A DNA stretch of 64,000 nucleotides. Source: Luteimicrobium album (lineage in GTDB: Bacteria > Actinomycetota > Actinomycetes > Actinomycetales > Cellulomonadaceae). Position numbers and translations under genes: made by a program. Of this stretch, positions 16,600 to 25,911 are shown piece by piece. The stretch lies in assembly GCF_030161555.1 (NCBI RefSeq), contig NZ_BSUK01000001.1, positions 2,170,001-2,234,000 on the forward strand, written 5' to 3'. The notes under the pieces are model-generated. The model did not search any database, had not been told where the DNA came from, and was given only the letters and a program-made list of their open reading frames with translations. The stretch's first letter is position 1, and every line of letters begins with the position of its first letter.

Positions 16600-16682
16600 G
16601 GGTCGAGCGTATGAGACCGACGCCACGTCCCGGGCCTGCCGCTCACCCCGGGAGGGGCGCCCGGTCGACGTAGGATCGGGCC

Positions 16683-16790
16683 ATGACCGGTACCGAGATC
16701 TTCTTCGTCACGCTCCTGGGCCTGGCGACCGTCGCGATCGTCTGGTTCACCTGCTACGCGGTGTACCGCCTGTTCGAGGGCCAGCGCTGA
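16683..16790 (+). CDS. 35-residue membrane peptide upstream of nitrobindin
   Basis: ATG at 16683 to TGA at 16788-16790: MTGTEIFFVTLLGLATVAIV followed by WFTCYAVYRLFEGQR. One membrane helix with a single Cys and a basic tail. It ends three bases before the nitrobindin ATG, so it is almost certainly translated as part of that operon. Good third-position GC and this tight spacing support a real gene below usual annotation cut-offs. Confidence 0.65.
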   Translation: MTGTEIFFVTLLGLATVAIVWFTCYAVYRLFEGQR

Positions 16791-16793
16791 CCC

Positions 16794-17417
16794 ATGCCGT
16801 TCGCGTTCCCCGAGGGGCTCGCGCCCGAGGCGTACCCGCTGGCCTGGCTGGTGGGGCGGTGGCGCGGTGAGGGCGTGATCTCCTACCCGGAGATCGACGA
16901 GGCGGCGTTCGTCCAGGACGTCGTGTTCGACCACGACGGCGGCCCGTACCTGCGCTACGAGTCCACGATCCGGCTCGTGGAGCCCGAGATCCCCGGCACG
17001 GTCCCGGACGAGTGGACGGGCGAGGGCGAGCAGGCCGACGCCGCCGGGCCTGCTGCGCCGTCGACCCCGCCGGAGCCCGCGGCGGGCGAGCTGCCCGTGT
17101 GGCAGACCGAGACGGGCTACTGGCGGGTGTCGCCCGACCGCCCCGAGGGGCTGTCCGAGTCGCAGCAGGCGCTCGAGGTCATGCTCGCCGACCCGGCGGG
17201 CTGGCTGACCCTCTACGTCGGGGCCGTGGGCAACGGTCGCATCGACCTGGTGCACGACCTCATCGCCCGGACGTCGTCGTCCGCGGAGGTCACGGCCGCG
17301 AAGCGGCTGTACGGGCTGGTCGAGGGCGACCTCATGTGGGTCTGGGAGCTCGCGGCGTTCGGCAACCCGCTGCAGAGCTACGCGTCCGCGCGTCTCGTGC
17401 GCCAGGAGGACTCGTGA
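16794..17417 (+). CDS. Nitrobindin-like heme-binding beta-barrel protein (DUF1794/FABP family)
   Basis: 207 residues. Ten-stranded barrel family: PLAWLVGRWRGEGVISYPEID at the N-terminus, LRYESTIRLVE, TETGYWRVSP, LEVMLADPAGWLTLYVGAV and IDLVHDLIARTSSS. In mycobacterial and human relatives this barrel binds ferric heme and isomerises peroxynitrite to nitrate. A Pro/Ala/Glu-rich insert of about 25 residues (DEWTGEGEQADAAGPAAPST) splits the barrel. It is followed by ygfZ with a GTGA overlap. Confidence 0.8.
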   Translation: MPFAFPEGLAPEAYPLAWLVGRWRGEGVISYPEIDEAAFVQDVVFDHDGGPYLRYESTIRLVEPEIPGTVPDEWTGEGEQADAAGPAAPSTPPEPAAGELPVWQTETGYWRVSPDRPEGLSESQQALEVMLADPAGWLTLYVGAVGNGRIDLVHDLIARTSSSAEVTAAKRLYGLVEGDLMWVWELAAFGNPLQSYASARLVRQEDS

Positions 17418-18628
17418 CCGACGCCCTCGAGGAGCCGACCTACCGCAGCCCGCTGCTCGCGCGGCACGGCGCGGTCGAGGCGTCCGGCCCGGACGCGGGC
17501 GTCGCCTGGCACTACGGCGACCCGACGGCCGAGCAGCGTGCGCTCGAGCGCGGCGGCGCGGTGGCCGACCTCTCGCACACGGGGGTCGTTCGGGTCGCCG
17601 GCCCGGACCGCCTGAGCTGGCTGCACTCCATCACGTCGCAGGACCTGCTGGGCCTGCCGCCCCGCACCTCGACCGAGCTGCTGGTCCTCGACCCGCACGG
17701 GCACGTCGAGCACGCCGCGGGCGTCGTCGACGACGGCGAGGCCACCTGGCTGGTCACCGAGGGCTCGCACGCCGCCGCCCTGGTGACGTGGCTCGACCGC
17801 ATGAAGTTCATGCTGCGCGTCGAGATCACCGACGCGACCTCCGAGTACGCGGTGCTCGGCGAGCCCGTCGACGCCGAGGGCGCCGAGGGTGAGCCGGTCA
17901 CCTGGCGGGACCCGTGGCCCACGACCGCGCTCGGCGGCACCCGCTACGGACCGCCCGACGACGAGCACCCCGGCAGCGAGCGGGACTGGCGCCTCGTCCT
18001 CGTTCCCCGCCCGGACCTGGTGCGCGAGGTCGAGGTGCGCGAGGCCGCGAGCTGGCGGCTCGTCGGCACCTGGGCGACGGAGGCGTCGCGCGTCGCCGCG
18101 TGGCGCCCGCGCCTGGACACCGAGGTCGACGACCGGACGATCCCGCACGAGCTCGACTGGCTCCGCACCGCCGTCCACCTGCACAAGGGCTGCTACCGCG
18201 GCCAGGAGACCGTGGCGCGCGTGCACAACCTCGGCCGGCCCCCGCGCCGGCTCACGTTCGCCCACCTCGACGGGTCGGGGCACACGGTCCCCGAGGCCGG
18301 CGCCGCCGTCCGTCCGGGCGGGCCTGACGCCGACCCGCAGGCGCGTCCCGTCGGCCGTGTGACGAGCGTCGTCCGGCACCACGAGCTCGGCCCGGTCGCC
18401 CTCGCCGTGCTCAAGCGGTCGGCGCCGTCCGGCGAGCTGATCGTCGACGGGCTGGCGTCCGGCGACCCCGCGGGCGGCGTTATCGCCGCGGGGCAGGAGG
18501 AGATCGTCCCGGGCGACGGCGTGAGCGTGGACCGGCCCGAGGCCCGCGGACCACTGACCCGCGGGCTCGGCGGCTCCGCGGGCGTCGGGTCGCCCGGCTT
18601 CGGTGGCGCGCTCGGCTCCGGCGCCTGA
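17414..18628 (+). CDS. ygfZ: Folate-binding YgfZ/GcvT-like protein
   Basis: 404 residues. GcvT-fold protein with the YgfZ signature HLHKGCYRGQETVARVHN; ADLSHTGVVRVAGPDRLSWLHSITSQDL and ELLVLDPHGHVEHAAGVV are the folate-site regions. YgfZ proteins use tetrahydrofolate to help maintain or repair certain Fe-S enzymes. Start GTG 17414 overlaps the nitrobindin stop. The last 45 residues (Gly/Ser/Pro-rich) extend beyond the family core. Confidence 0.85.
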   Translation: MTDALEEPTYRSPLLARHGAVEASGPDAGVAWHYGDPTAEQRALERGGAVADLSHTGVVRVAGPDRLSWLHSITSQDLLGLPPRTSTELLVLDPHGHVEHAAGVVDDGEATWLVTEGSHAAALVTWLDRMKFMLRVEITDATSEYAVLGEPVDAEGAEGEPVTWRDPWPTTALGGTRYGPPDDEHPGSERDWRLVLVPRPDLVREVEVREAASWRLVGTWATEASRVAAWRPRLDTEVDDRTIPHELDWLRTAVHLHKGCYRGQETVARVHNLGRPPRRLTFAHLDGSGHTVPEAGAAVRPGGPDADPQARPVGRVTSVVRHHELGPVALAVLKRSAPSGELIVDGLASGDPAGGVIAAGQEEIVPGDGVSVDRPEARGPLTRGLGGSAGVGSPGFGGALGSGA

Positions 18629-18638
18629 CGCTGACCCC

Positions 18639-19820
18639 ATGCCCGACGAGGAGGACGCCCGCACCGGCGCCACGAGCCCCGCGCCCGAGGGGCTGCACGA
18701 CGGCGTGACCCAGGCACGCGTCGTCGCGGCCGACACCTGGCGGCGCCTGCGCATCCTGACCGGCCGTGCGCGTGCCCGGCAGGGCGTGGCGCGCGTGCGC
18801 ACGTCGCTCGTCCCGATCGCGGTCTCGGCGCTCGCCGCCGGCCTCGCGTACTTCGTCGCGCACGACCTCTTCGACCACCCGTTCCCGTTCTTCGCACCCG
18901 TCGCCGCCTGGGTGTGCCTGGGCTTCGCGCCCGACCGGCAGATCCGCCGCGTGCTCGAGCTCGCGATCGGCGTCGCGCTCGGCGTCGGGATCGGCGACGC
19001 GATCGTCCACGTGATCGGCTCCGGCGCCTGGCAGGTGGCCGTCGTCCTCGTCGTGTCGGCGCTCGTCGCCCGGTTCATCGACGCCGGCATCTTGCTCACG
19101 ACGCAGGCCGGGGTCCAGGCCGTCGTCATCGTGCTGCTGCCGCCGTCGGGGACCGGCGGCCCGGGCAGCCGGTTCGTCGACGCGCTCGTGGGCGGTGCCA
19201 TCGCGCTGCTCGTCGCCGTCCTGTGGCCACGCGACCCGCGACGGCGCCTCGCACTCCTCGGCCGGGAGGCGCTCGGCGCCCTCGCGGAGACGCTCACGAT
19301 GCTCGCCGGCGGGCTAGCGCACGGGCGCGCCGACGAGGCGCGCGCGGCCCTCGCCCGCGGGCGTGCGGCCGAGCCCGCGCTCGAGCTCTGGCAGACGTCG
19401 GCGTCGGACGCGCGCGAGCTGGCCCGCGTCAACTCCCAGGGCAGGCGCCACCTGGACGTGATCGACCGGTCCACCGAGCAGGCCGTGCTCACCGACCGGG
19501 TCATGCGGACCGTCCGGGTCCTCGCGCGTCGCGCCGCCGCGCTCACCGGCGAGCACGACACCAGCGGCCTCGCCGACGTCGTCTCCCGGTTCGCGGTCGC
19601 GGTGCGCGACCTGTCCGCCGCGGTCGGGGAGGGACGTGACCCGGCGCGGGCGCGCGAAGGGCTGCGGGAGGCGGCGGCCCTCGTCGACCCCCGTGCGCTC
19701 GCGGGCGGCGACTGGGAGGTGGCGTCGCTCGCGCTGCTCGTGCGCTCGGCGCTCGTGGACGCGCTCGAGGCGGCCGGCGAGGACCCGGGCGCGGCGCGCG
19801 ACGCGCTCCCGACCCTCTGA
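18639..19820 (+). CDS. FUSC-family membrane transporter
   Basis: 393 residues from ATG 18639, eleven bases after ygfZ. Basic N-terminus, then five or six membrane segments (SLVPIAVSALAAGLAYFVAH, FPFFAPVAAWVCLGFAPDRQ, LELAIGVALGVGIGDAIV, VAVVLVVSALVARF, FVDALVGGAIALLVAVLW), followed by a long cytoplasmic helical domain. The pattern is that of FUSC/aromatic-acid exporter-like proteins (ArAE). Substrate unknown. A strong palindrome follows 12 bases after the stop. Confidence 0.8.
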   Translation: MPDEEDARTGATSPAPEGLHDGVTQARVVAADTWRRLRILTGRARARQGVARVRTSLVPIAVSALAAGLAYFVAHDLFDHPFPFFAPVAAWVCLGFAPDRQIRRVLELAIGVALGVGIGDAIVHVIGSGAWQVAVVLVVSALVARFIDAGILLTTQAGVQAVVIVLLPPSGTGGPGSRFVDALVGGAIALLVAVLWPRDPRRRLALLGREALGALAETLTMLAGGLAHGRADEARAALARGRAAEPALELWQTSASDARELARVNSQGRRHLDVIDRSTEQAVLTDRVMRTVRVLARRAAALTGEHDTSGLADVVSRFAVAVRDLSAAVGEGRDPARAREGLREAAALVDPRALAGGDWEVASLALLVRSALVDALEAAGEDPGAARDALPTL

Positions 19821-19831
19821 GCACGGCCCGG

Positions 19832-19875
19832 TTGTCAGAACGTGGCTCCCGTATACGGGAACCTGGTTCTGACAA
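19832..19875. repeat. 44-base near-perfect palindrome
   Basis: Outer arms TTGTCAGAAC / GTTCTGACAA (10 perfect pairs) and core TCCCGTATACGGGA (14-base perfect palindrome) share one centre at 19853.5; only three of the 22 pairs mismatch. It lies between the FUSC stop and the Phd antitoxin. It may be a terminator, a dispersed palindromic element, or a site for a dimeric DNA-binding protein. No T tract follows. Confidence 0.6.
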
Positions 19876-19897
19876 GCCGGGTGGTCGGAGCGTCGCT

Positions 19898-19924
19898 GTA
19901 CACCCGGACGACGACGAGGTGTAC
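19898..19924. promoter_or_regulatory. Inverted repeat upstream of the Phd-PIN pair, candidate operator
   Basis: GTACACC (19898-19904) and GGTGTAC (19918-19924) are perfect 7-base arms, 13 bases apart, ending 10 bases before the antitoxin ATG. Position and spacing fit autoregulatory binding by the Phd-type antitoxin. Confidence 0.5.
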
Positions 19925-19934
19925 GGTCCGGTCC

Positions 19935-20192
19935 ATGGAGGTCTCCGTGAGCGCGCTGCGCGCCGAGCTCAAGACCTGGCTGGACCACGCCAAGGCAGGC
20001 GAGGAGGTCGTCATCACCGACCGCGGGGTCCCGGTGGCCCGGCTGTCGGGCATCGACGGTGCCGACCTCGTCGGCGGGCTCCTGCGCGACGGGCTGCTCA
20101 CCGCGCCCGCCGAGGAGCGTCCGACCGTCGCCGCGCCCGTGGCCCGCGGCCAGAACGCCGTGTCGGGTCTCGTGCGCCGGCTGCGCCGATGA
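19935..20192 (+). CDS. Phd/YefM-family antitoxin
   Basis: 85 residues. MEVSVSALRAELKTWLDHAK followed by GEEVVITDRGVPVARLSG is the Phd/YefM N-terminal fold that dimerises and binds DNA; the disordered C-terminal part (about 55-85) should wrap the toxin. The upstream ORF extension is dropped because it crosses the operator. Paired with a PIN toxin 18 bases downstream. It should bind the repeat at 19898-19924 and repress its own operon. Confidence 0.85.
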   Translation: MEVSVSALRAELKTWLDHAKAGEEVVITDRGVPVARLSGIDGADLVGGLLRDGLLTAPAEERPTVAAPVARGQNAVSGLVRRLRR

Positions 20193-20210
20193 CCGGGCCG
20201 GTGAGGAAGC

Positions 20211-20693
20211 GTGACGACCGCCTACCTCGACACGAGCGCGCTCGTGCGGCTCGTGCGTCGTGAGCCCGGCAGCGAGCTCGCCGCGGCGCTGTGGAACCGG
20301 GCGCCGATCGTCGCGACCAGCCGCACCAGCGACGTCGAGCTGAGGGCCGTGCTCGCGGCCGGCGCCCGGCGCGGCCTCCTGGCCGAGGACGAGCACGCCG
20401 CCGCCCTCGAGACGTGGTCCCACCTGTGGCCCGCGCTGTACGTCGTCGAGACCACGCCCGCCGTCACCGACCGCGCCGCGGAGCTCGTGGCCGCGCACCC
20501 GCTGCGCGGCGGCGACGCCGTGCACCTCGCGTCTGCGCTCCTGCTCGCGCCCGACGTCGTCGTGGCCGTCTGGGACGAGCACGTCGCCGCCGCGGCGGTG
20601 GCCGAGGGGCTGACGGTCCTCCCCGGCCCGTACACGGTCCGGGAGCGGCACACGCCGAGGCCGTCGGCGCGCCGCGCGTCTGCGGGCTCCTGA
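20211..20693 (+). CDS. vapC: PIN-domain ribonuclease toxin (VapC-like)
   Basis: 160 residues. PIN acidic sites are visible: AYLDTSALVRLVR (first Asp), the Glu in TSDVELRAVL, LRGGDAVHLASALLL (third Asp) and AVWDEHVAAAA (fourth). Mg-dependent RNase that typically cuts tRNA or rRNA. GTG start at 20211 behind GAGGAAGC. A basic tail (VRERHTPRPSARRASAGS) goes beyond the usual fold. Intact, unlike the HEPN toxin at 2760. Confidence 0.85.
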   Translation: MTTAYLDTSALVRLVRREPGSELAAALWNRAPIVATSRTSDVELRAVLAAGARRGLLAEDEHAAALETWSHLWPALYVVETTPAVTDRAAELVAAHPLRGGDAVHLASALLLAPDVVVAVWDEHVAAAAVAEGLTVLPGPYTVRERHTPRPSARRASAGS

Positions 20694-20742
20694 CGGGAGG
20701 CGAAGCGCCCCGCGCGGGGGCCGCGTCCCCTAGGCTCGGAGG

Positions 20743-21069
20743 GTGTTCAGCACCAGCCAGAGCGTCGTGCTCCTGCTCCTCGTCCTCGCGTCGTTCCTCG
20801 TGCAGGTCTTCGCGCTGATCGACGCCGGGATCCGGCCCGCGCACGCGTACCTCGCGGAGAACAAGCTCAAGAAGCCGATCTGGCTGCTCATCCTCCTCGT
20901 CGCGGCGCTGCTCACCTACGCGCTGGGCGGGAGCTTCTACTCCCTGCTCCTCGTGACCCCGGCGCTCGTGTACCTCGCCGACGTCCGGCCGAAGATCCAG
21001 CCGTACTCGCGCCGCCAGGGCGGCGGCAGCGGCTCAGGACCCCGTCGGCCGTCGTCGGGCGGGTGGTGA
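20743..21069 (+). CDS. DUF2516 membrane protein
   Basis: 108 residues with three membrane helices: SVVLLLLVLASFLVQVFALI, KKPIWLLILLVAALLTYALG and YSLLLVTPALVYLADVRPKI. IDAGIRPAHAYLAENKLKK between the first two is characteristic of the actinobacterial DUF2516 family. GTG start. The stop overlaps a possible GTG start of the asparaginase gene. Function unknown. Confidence 0.8.
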   Translation: MFSTSQSVVLLLLVLASFLVQVFALIDAGIRPAHAYLAENKLKKPIWLLILLVAALLTYALGGSFYSLLLVTPALVYLADVRPKIQPYSRRQGGGSGSGPRRPSSGGW

Positions 21070-21074
21070 TCGCG

Positions 21075-22104
21075 ATGACGCCCGGGGTCCGGACCATGTC
21101 CACCTCGCCCGCGGCGCCCTCGCGGAGGTCGTCCGCGGGGACCTCGTCGAGTCGGTCCACGTCGGCCACCTGGTCGCGCTGGACGCGTCCGGCCGGGCGG
21201 TGCTCGAGGCGGGCGATCCCGCGGTGACCTTCTGGCCGCGGTCGTCCCTCAAGCCCGTGCAGGCGCTCGCGATGGTGCGCGCGGGCCTCGACGTGCCCGA
21301 CCGACTCCTCGCTCTCGCGTGCGCGAGCCACGCCGGCGACGCCGTGCACCGCGACGGGGTGCACGAGCTGCTCGGCCTCGCCGGCCTCGACGAGACGGCG
21401 CTGCACAACACCCCGGCGCTCCCGCTCGACCCGGCGGTCGCGCTCGAGTGGGAGCTCGCGGGGCACGGCCCGACGCGCCTGACCCAGAACTGCTCGGGCA
21501 AGCACGCCGCGATGCTCGTGACCTGCCGCGTCAACGGGTGGGACCTGGCCTCGTACCTCGCCCCGGAGCACCCTCTCCAGCGGGCCGTGGCCGCGACCGT
21601 GCGGGAGCTCACGGCACCCGTCGACGGCGCGAGCGCCGCCGAGGAGGAGCCCGGGGCTGCGCACGTGACCGTCGACGGCTGCGGCGCCCCCTGTTCTCGA
21701 CGACGGTCGCGGGGCTCGCGCGGGCGTTCGCGCGGCTCGGCGTCTCCGGGCAGCACGACCCGTTGTCGGCCGAGGCGCGGGTCGCGCGGGCCATGAGCCA
21801 GCACCCGCACATGGTCTCGGGGACGGGGCGCGACGCGACCGTCCTCATGCAGGCCGTCGACGGCCTCATCGCGAAGGACGGCGCGGACGGCGTCCTGGCG
21901 CTCGCCACGTCCGACGGCCGCGCGCTCGCGTTCAAGGTGGCCGACGGCGCGAAGCGGCCCGTGCACGCGGTCGTCGACGCCGCGCTCCGGGCTCTGGGGG
22001 TCGTGGCCGCCGACGTCGGCCCCCTGCTCCCGCCGTTCCCCGTCGAGGGTGGCGGGGTCAGCGTGGGCGAGGTGCGCGCCGTCGTCGGCGGGGTCGGCGC
22101 GTGA
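21075..22104 (+). CDS. L-asparaginase (PF06089 type), two frame breaks
   Basis: Hydrolyses L-asparagine to aspartate and ammonia. Conserved stretches are in place but in three frames: [70 protein letters not shown], then [36 protein letters not shown] and the C-terminus. One base is missing at 21081-21087 and one at the C5 run 21687-21691; repaired length about 343. Start ATG 21075, or GTG 21066, which overlaps the DUF2516 stop as GTGA. dtd follows with GTGA overlap. Confidence 0.85.
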
Positions 22105-22526
22105 GGGCGGTCGTCCAGCGGGTCACGCGTGCGAGCGTGACCGTCGAGGGGGAGACCGTCGGCGCGATCGACGAACCCGGGCTGCTCGTCCTCGTGGGTG
22201 TGACCCATGACGACACGCGCGAGCAGGCGGCGACCCTGGCGCGCAAGGTCGCGGGCCTGCGGATCCTCCGCGACGAGCTCTCGGCCGCCGACGCGGGCGC
22301 GCCCGTGCTCGTGGTCAGCCAGTTCACGCTCTACGGGGACACGCACAAGGGACGGCGCCCGTCGTGGGTCGCGGCCGCGCCGGGACCGGTCGCGGAGCCG
22401 CTCGTGGACGCGGTCGTCGCGGACCTTCGGGCCGCAGGCGTGCACGTCGAGACGGGCCGGTTCGGCGCGATGATGCAGGTCGAGCTCGTGAACGACGGCC
22501 CGTTCACCCTCGTCGTCGACGTCTGA
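22101..22526 (+). CDS. dtd: D-aminoacyl-tRNA deacylase
   Basis: 141 residues, full length. [36 protein letters not shown] (the SQFTL motif with the catalytic Thr) and the C-terminal Gly-cisPro motif region [15 protein letters not shown] define DTD1. Removes D-amino acids (and glycine from tRNA-Ala) from mischarged tRNA. GTG start overlaps the asparaginase stop by four bases. Confidence 0.95.
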   Translation: MRAVVQRVTRASVTVEGETVGAIDEPGLLVLVGVTHDDTREQAATLARKVAGLRILRDELSAADAGAPVLVVSQFTLYGDTHKGRRPSWVAAAPGPVAEPLVDAVVADLRAAGVHVETGRFGAMMQVELVNDGPFTLVVDV

Positions 22527-22683
22527 CGCCGAGCCCCCGCGGCAGGGGCCGTCCGCGTCTGAGACGCGCGCTTGACACCCAGGAAACTCGCCGGAGACGT
22601 CGCTCTGGTCGAATGCAATTCGAAGCGCGGCTAACATTCGAAGCACGTCTGACCGATGCCGCTCAGAATCAGGAGGGTTCCGC

Positions 22684-25600
22684 ATGCCCACAGGGGTCCA
22701 GGACCGTCCAGGGGAAGCACACGCACGGATGCGCCCAGGCGTCCGGGGGATGGTGCGCCGACGCTGCCTCGCGCACGGGAGCGCGAGCGCGCCCGGGCCG
22801 TCGTTGCCGACGGTCATGGGGATCGTCTGGAGGGCCGAGCCCGGCGGCGGCAAGACCGCGCTCCTCGACGAGATCCTCGCCGCTCTGCCCTCCGGCGACG
22901 CCGACGCGCCGATCGTCGTCCGCGTCGGCCAGGGGCGGGGCAGCGGCCGGGCCTGCTCGTGCGCTCGCTCGTCGACGCCGTCGCCCGGGCCTGCACCGAC
23001 GGCGCGGTGCCGGCCCTCGCCGGGACGAGCACGGCCCAGGCGGGGACGACGCCCGACGACGACAGCCCCGAGAGCGCCGCCGCGCACCTCGCCGCGTCGG
23101 TCGCGCCCGAGCTCGGCGGCCGGCGGCTCGTCGTCGTCGCCGACGACCTCGACCTGCTCGGCCCGGACTGCCAGGAGACGCTCGGGCAGGTCGTGCTGCG
23201 GCGCGTGCCCGGCGTCGTCGTGCTCGCGACCGCGACGCGGGTCGACGCGACCCCTGGGCTCCCGCGCGGGCTCGAGGTCCGCGACCTGCCCGGGCTGGGC
23301 CCCGGCGAGGCGGTCGGGCTCCTGGCGTCGCACGGCGTGGTCGTCGCACCGCACGTCGCCGCGCGGCTCGCGCGCGAGCTCGTCGGCAACCCCGCGGCCC
23401 TGGTGCAGACCGCCCGCCTCCTGAGCGCCGCCCAGCTCGCCGGCTGGTCCGCGCTGCCCGACCCCCTGCCCGTCGTCCCGGCCGTGCGCGACGCGGTCGG
23501 CAAGGCCGTCGACCTGCTCGACGAGGCGGAACGGCAGGTCCTCCTGGTCGCGGCCGTGGCCGCGACCCCGCGGACCGACGTCCTGCTCGCGGCGACGACC
23601 CGCAGCACGGACGACCTCCTGCGGGGCGGGAGTGCCGCGCACCTCGACCTCGTCGCGTCCCGGTACCGGTTCGCGGACCCGCGCGTGCGCGCGCTCGTGC
23701 ACGGCGACGCGACGGTCGCGGAGCGGACCGCCGCGCACGAGGCCCTCGCCGCCGCGCTCGCGCCCGGCGACCCCGACGTCGCCGCCTGGCACGCGGCGCT
23801 CGCGACGCTCGAGGGGGACGCCGACGTGGCGGTCGCACTCGTGCGGCTCGCGCGCCGCCACCTGCACCACGGCGACGCCGGTGCGGCCTTCGAGGTCGCG
23901 CGCGAGGCGGCGTCGCATGCGGCGGACGGTGCACGACGACGCGCGCTCGAGCTCGCCGCGGCGGCCGCGCTCGCCGGGGGCTGCGTCCACGACGCGACGC
24001 ACTGGGCCCGGGGCGCCCTGCGCGGCGCCGACCCGGACGAGACGGCGCGCGTCCTCGGGACCTTCGTCGTCGCGGTGACCCTGTCCGAGGGGCAGGTGCC
24101 GCTTGACGTGGTCGACCGCGCCGTCGCGCACGTGCTCGACGCCGACCCCCGCGCGGCGGGCGGACCCCGGTGGTCACGTGGGCCAAGACGGCGCTGCGAA
24201 CCGTCCGCGTCGCCGTTACGGCCGCGCGGCTGCTCGCGGAGCGCGGTGAAGGACCCTGCGCGCGCCGCGTGCTCGAGCGCGCTCGCGCGGTCGCCGCCGC
24301 CCTCGACGAGCACGCACGGCTCGACCAGGTCGCGGCCGCCGCGAGCGTGCGGGCGCGCGGAGCCCTCGCCGTCGGCGTCGTGGCCGCGCAGGTCTTCGGG
24401 GTCCACGACGATCGAGCCTCCGCGCCGGGCGGCCCGGCAACGTCCTCCGTGCCCGACGGCGCCGCGGACGCGGTCGCCCGGGCCGTCGGCGGTCTCCACG
24501 CCGGGCTGCGGGGCGACCTGACCGCCGCGTCGTCGGGGCTCGCCAACGCGCTCCTCGAGCTCGCGCCGCTCGACGGCGAGGAACCCTGGGACGACGGTGA
24601 GGCGGGTGCGTCCGTGCCGTTCGCGGAGGCGCACCTGTGGGTCGCGAAGGCGCTCGTCGACACCTGGGCGGGCGACCTGCGCGCGGCCCGCGCCGAGCTC
24701 GAGCACGCGGCGTTCCGGCTGCCGGTGGGGCTGCCGTTCGCCGGGCTGGGGGCGGTGCTCGCGTGCCGTCTCGACCTCGCGGCGACCGGCACGACGAGCC
24801 CCGTGGGCGTCGCCCTGACGGCGACCGTGCCGGGCCCGCAGAGCCGGCCCGTGCGGCACGGGGCGCTCGCGGGCCGGGCCCTCGCAGCCGTGCTCGAGCG
24901 CCGGTACGACGAGGCGGCGACGCTCGTCGAGCTCGCCGAGCAGCGCGAGCGCGCGGTCGACGCGCGCCCGCTGCCGCTGCCGGTCGTCGACGAGGTGTGC
25001 GCGTGGGAGCGGGCCGGCCGCCGCACGGAGGCGCTCGCCGCACGCGACCGGCTCCGCGAGCGGACGGCAGGTCTGCCGGCCGACCTGCGCGACGCCGCGA
25101 TCGCGCGCGCCGACGTGCTCGTCGCGTCCCCGGAGGGGCTGTCCGCTGCGGTCGAGGCTGCCGTCGGGGTGTCGCGGCGCCTCGCGTCGCCGTACGAGCG
25201 GGCGCGCACCGAGCTCGCGATCGGGCGGGCGCTCGCCCGCACGGGCGACGTCTACGACGCGACGAGCCACCTGTTCTCCGCCGTCGAGCTGTTCCGCACG
25301 GCGGGGGCGACCGCGTGGGAGCGGGTCGCGGCCGACGATCTCCTGGCCCTCGACGACGCCGGCCCGCACGAGTCCGTGTCGCCCGCGACGGGACCGGTGC
25401 CCGCGGTGCCCGCGCCGGCCGGCGCGCCGGTCCCGACCGGACCGGGCGGGATGGTTCCGGGCGCCGGGGGTGCGGGGACGCCGTCGGGCGGGACGGTCCG
25501 CACACCGGGGGCGGGGCATGGGGCCGACGACGCCGCCACGGTGCACGCCCTGCGGGCCCGCCTGCACGAGCGCTGGGGGGACGTCCTCACGGAGCGCGAG

Positions 25601-25762
25601 CTCGACGTGGCACTGCTGGTCGTCGACGGGGCCTCCAACAAGGAGGTCGCGGAGTGGCTGTTCGTCTCGGTGCGGACGGTCGAGGTGCACCTGGGCCGGG
25701 TGTTCCGGAAGCTGGGCGTCCGCTCGCGCGTCGAGCTGACGGTGGTCGCGCACCGCGGCTGA
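22684..25762 (+). CDS. Large LuxR-family ATPase regulator (LAL-like), two frame breaks
   Basis: About 1026 residues after repair. Walker A AEPGGGKTALLDEIL at residue 51, Walker B LVVVADDLDLLG, a long helical TPR-like central region, a Pro/Gly-rich hinge (around 25380-25520), and a C-terminal LuxR helix-turn-helix: LTERELDVALLVVDGASNKEVAEWLF, VRTVEVHLGRVFRKLGV. This is the layout of STAND/LAL transcription activators. One base is missing in each of the G run 22937-22940 and C run 24165-24168; both repairs restore continuous sequence. ATG with AGGAGGGTT upstream. It precedes the chitinase, which it might control. Confidence 0.85.
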
Positions 25763-25911
25763 GCCACGGCGGAGGCGGCGCTGGCGTTGGGGGAAACACG
25801 TAGGTCGGCGGCCCGGACGACGTCGGGAATGTGGGAACTCCGGATATCGGAAGGTTTCCTGCCAAATTACGTTCGTGAGGTCCGACCTCACTCAGCGTGG
25901 AGCAGCAGATC

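Noticed and set aside
22669..25891. Two very long minus-strand frames opposite the LuxR gene
   Set aside because: Arg/Ala/Pro-biased shadow translation without any motif; the plus strand has Walker A and LuxR HTH.
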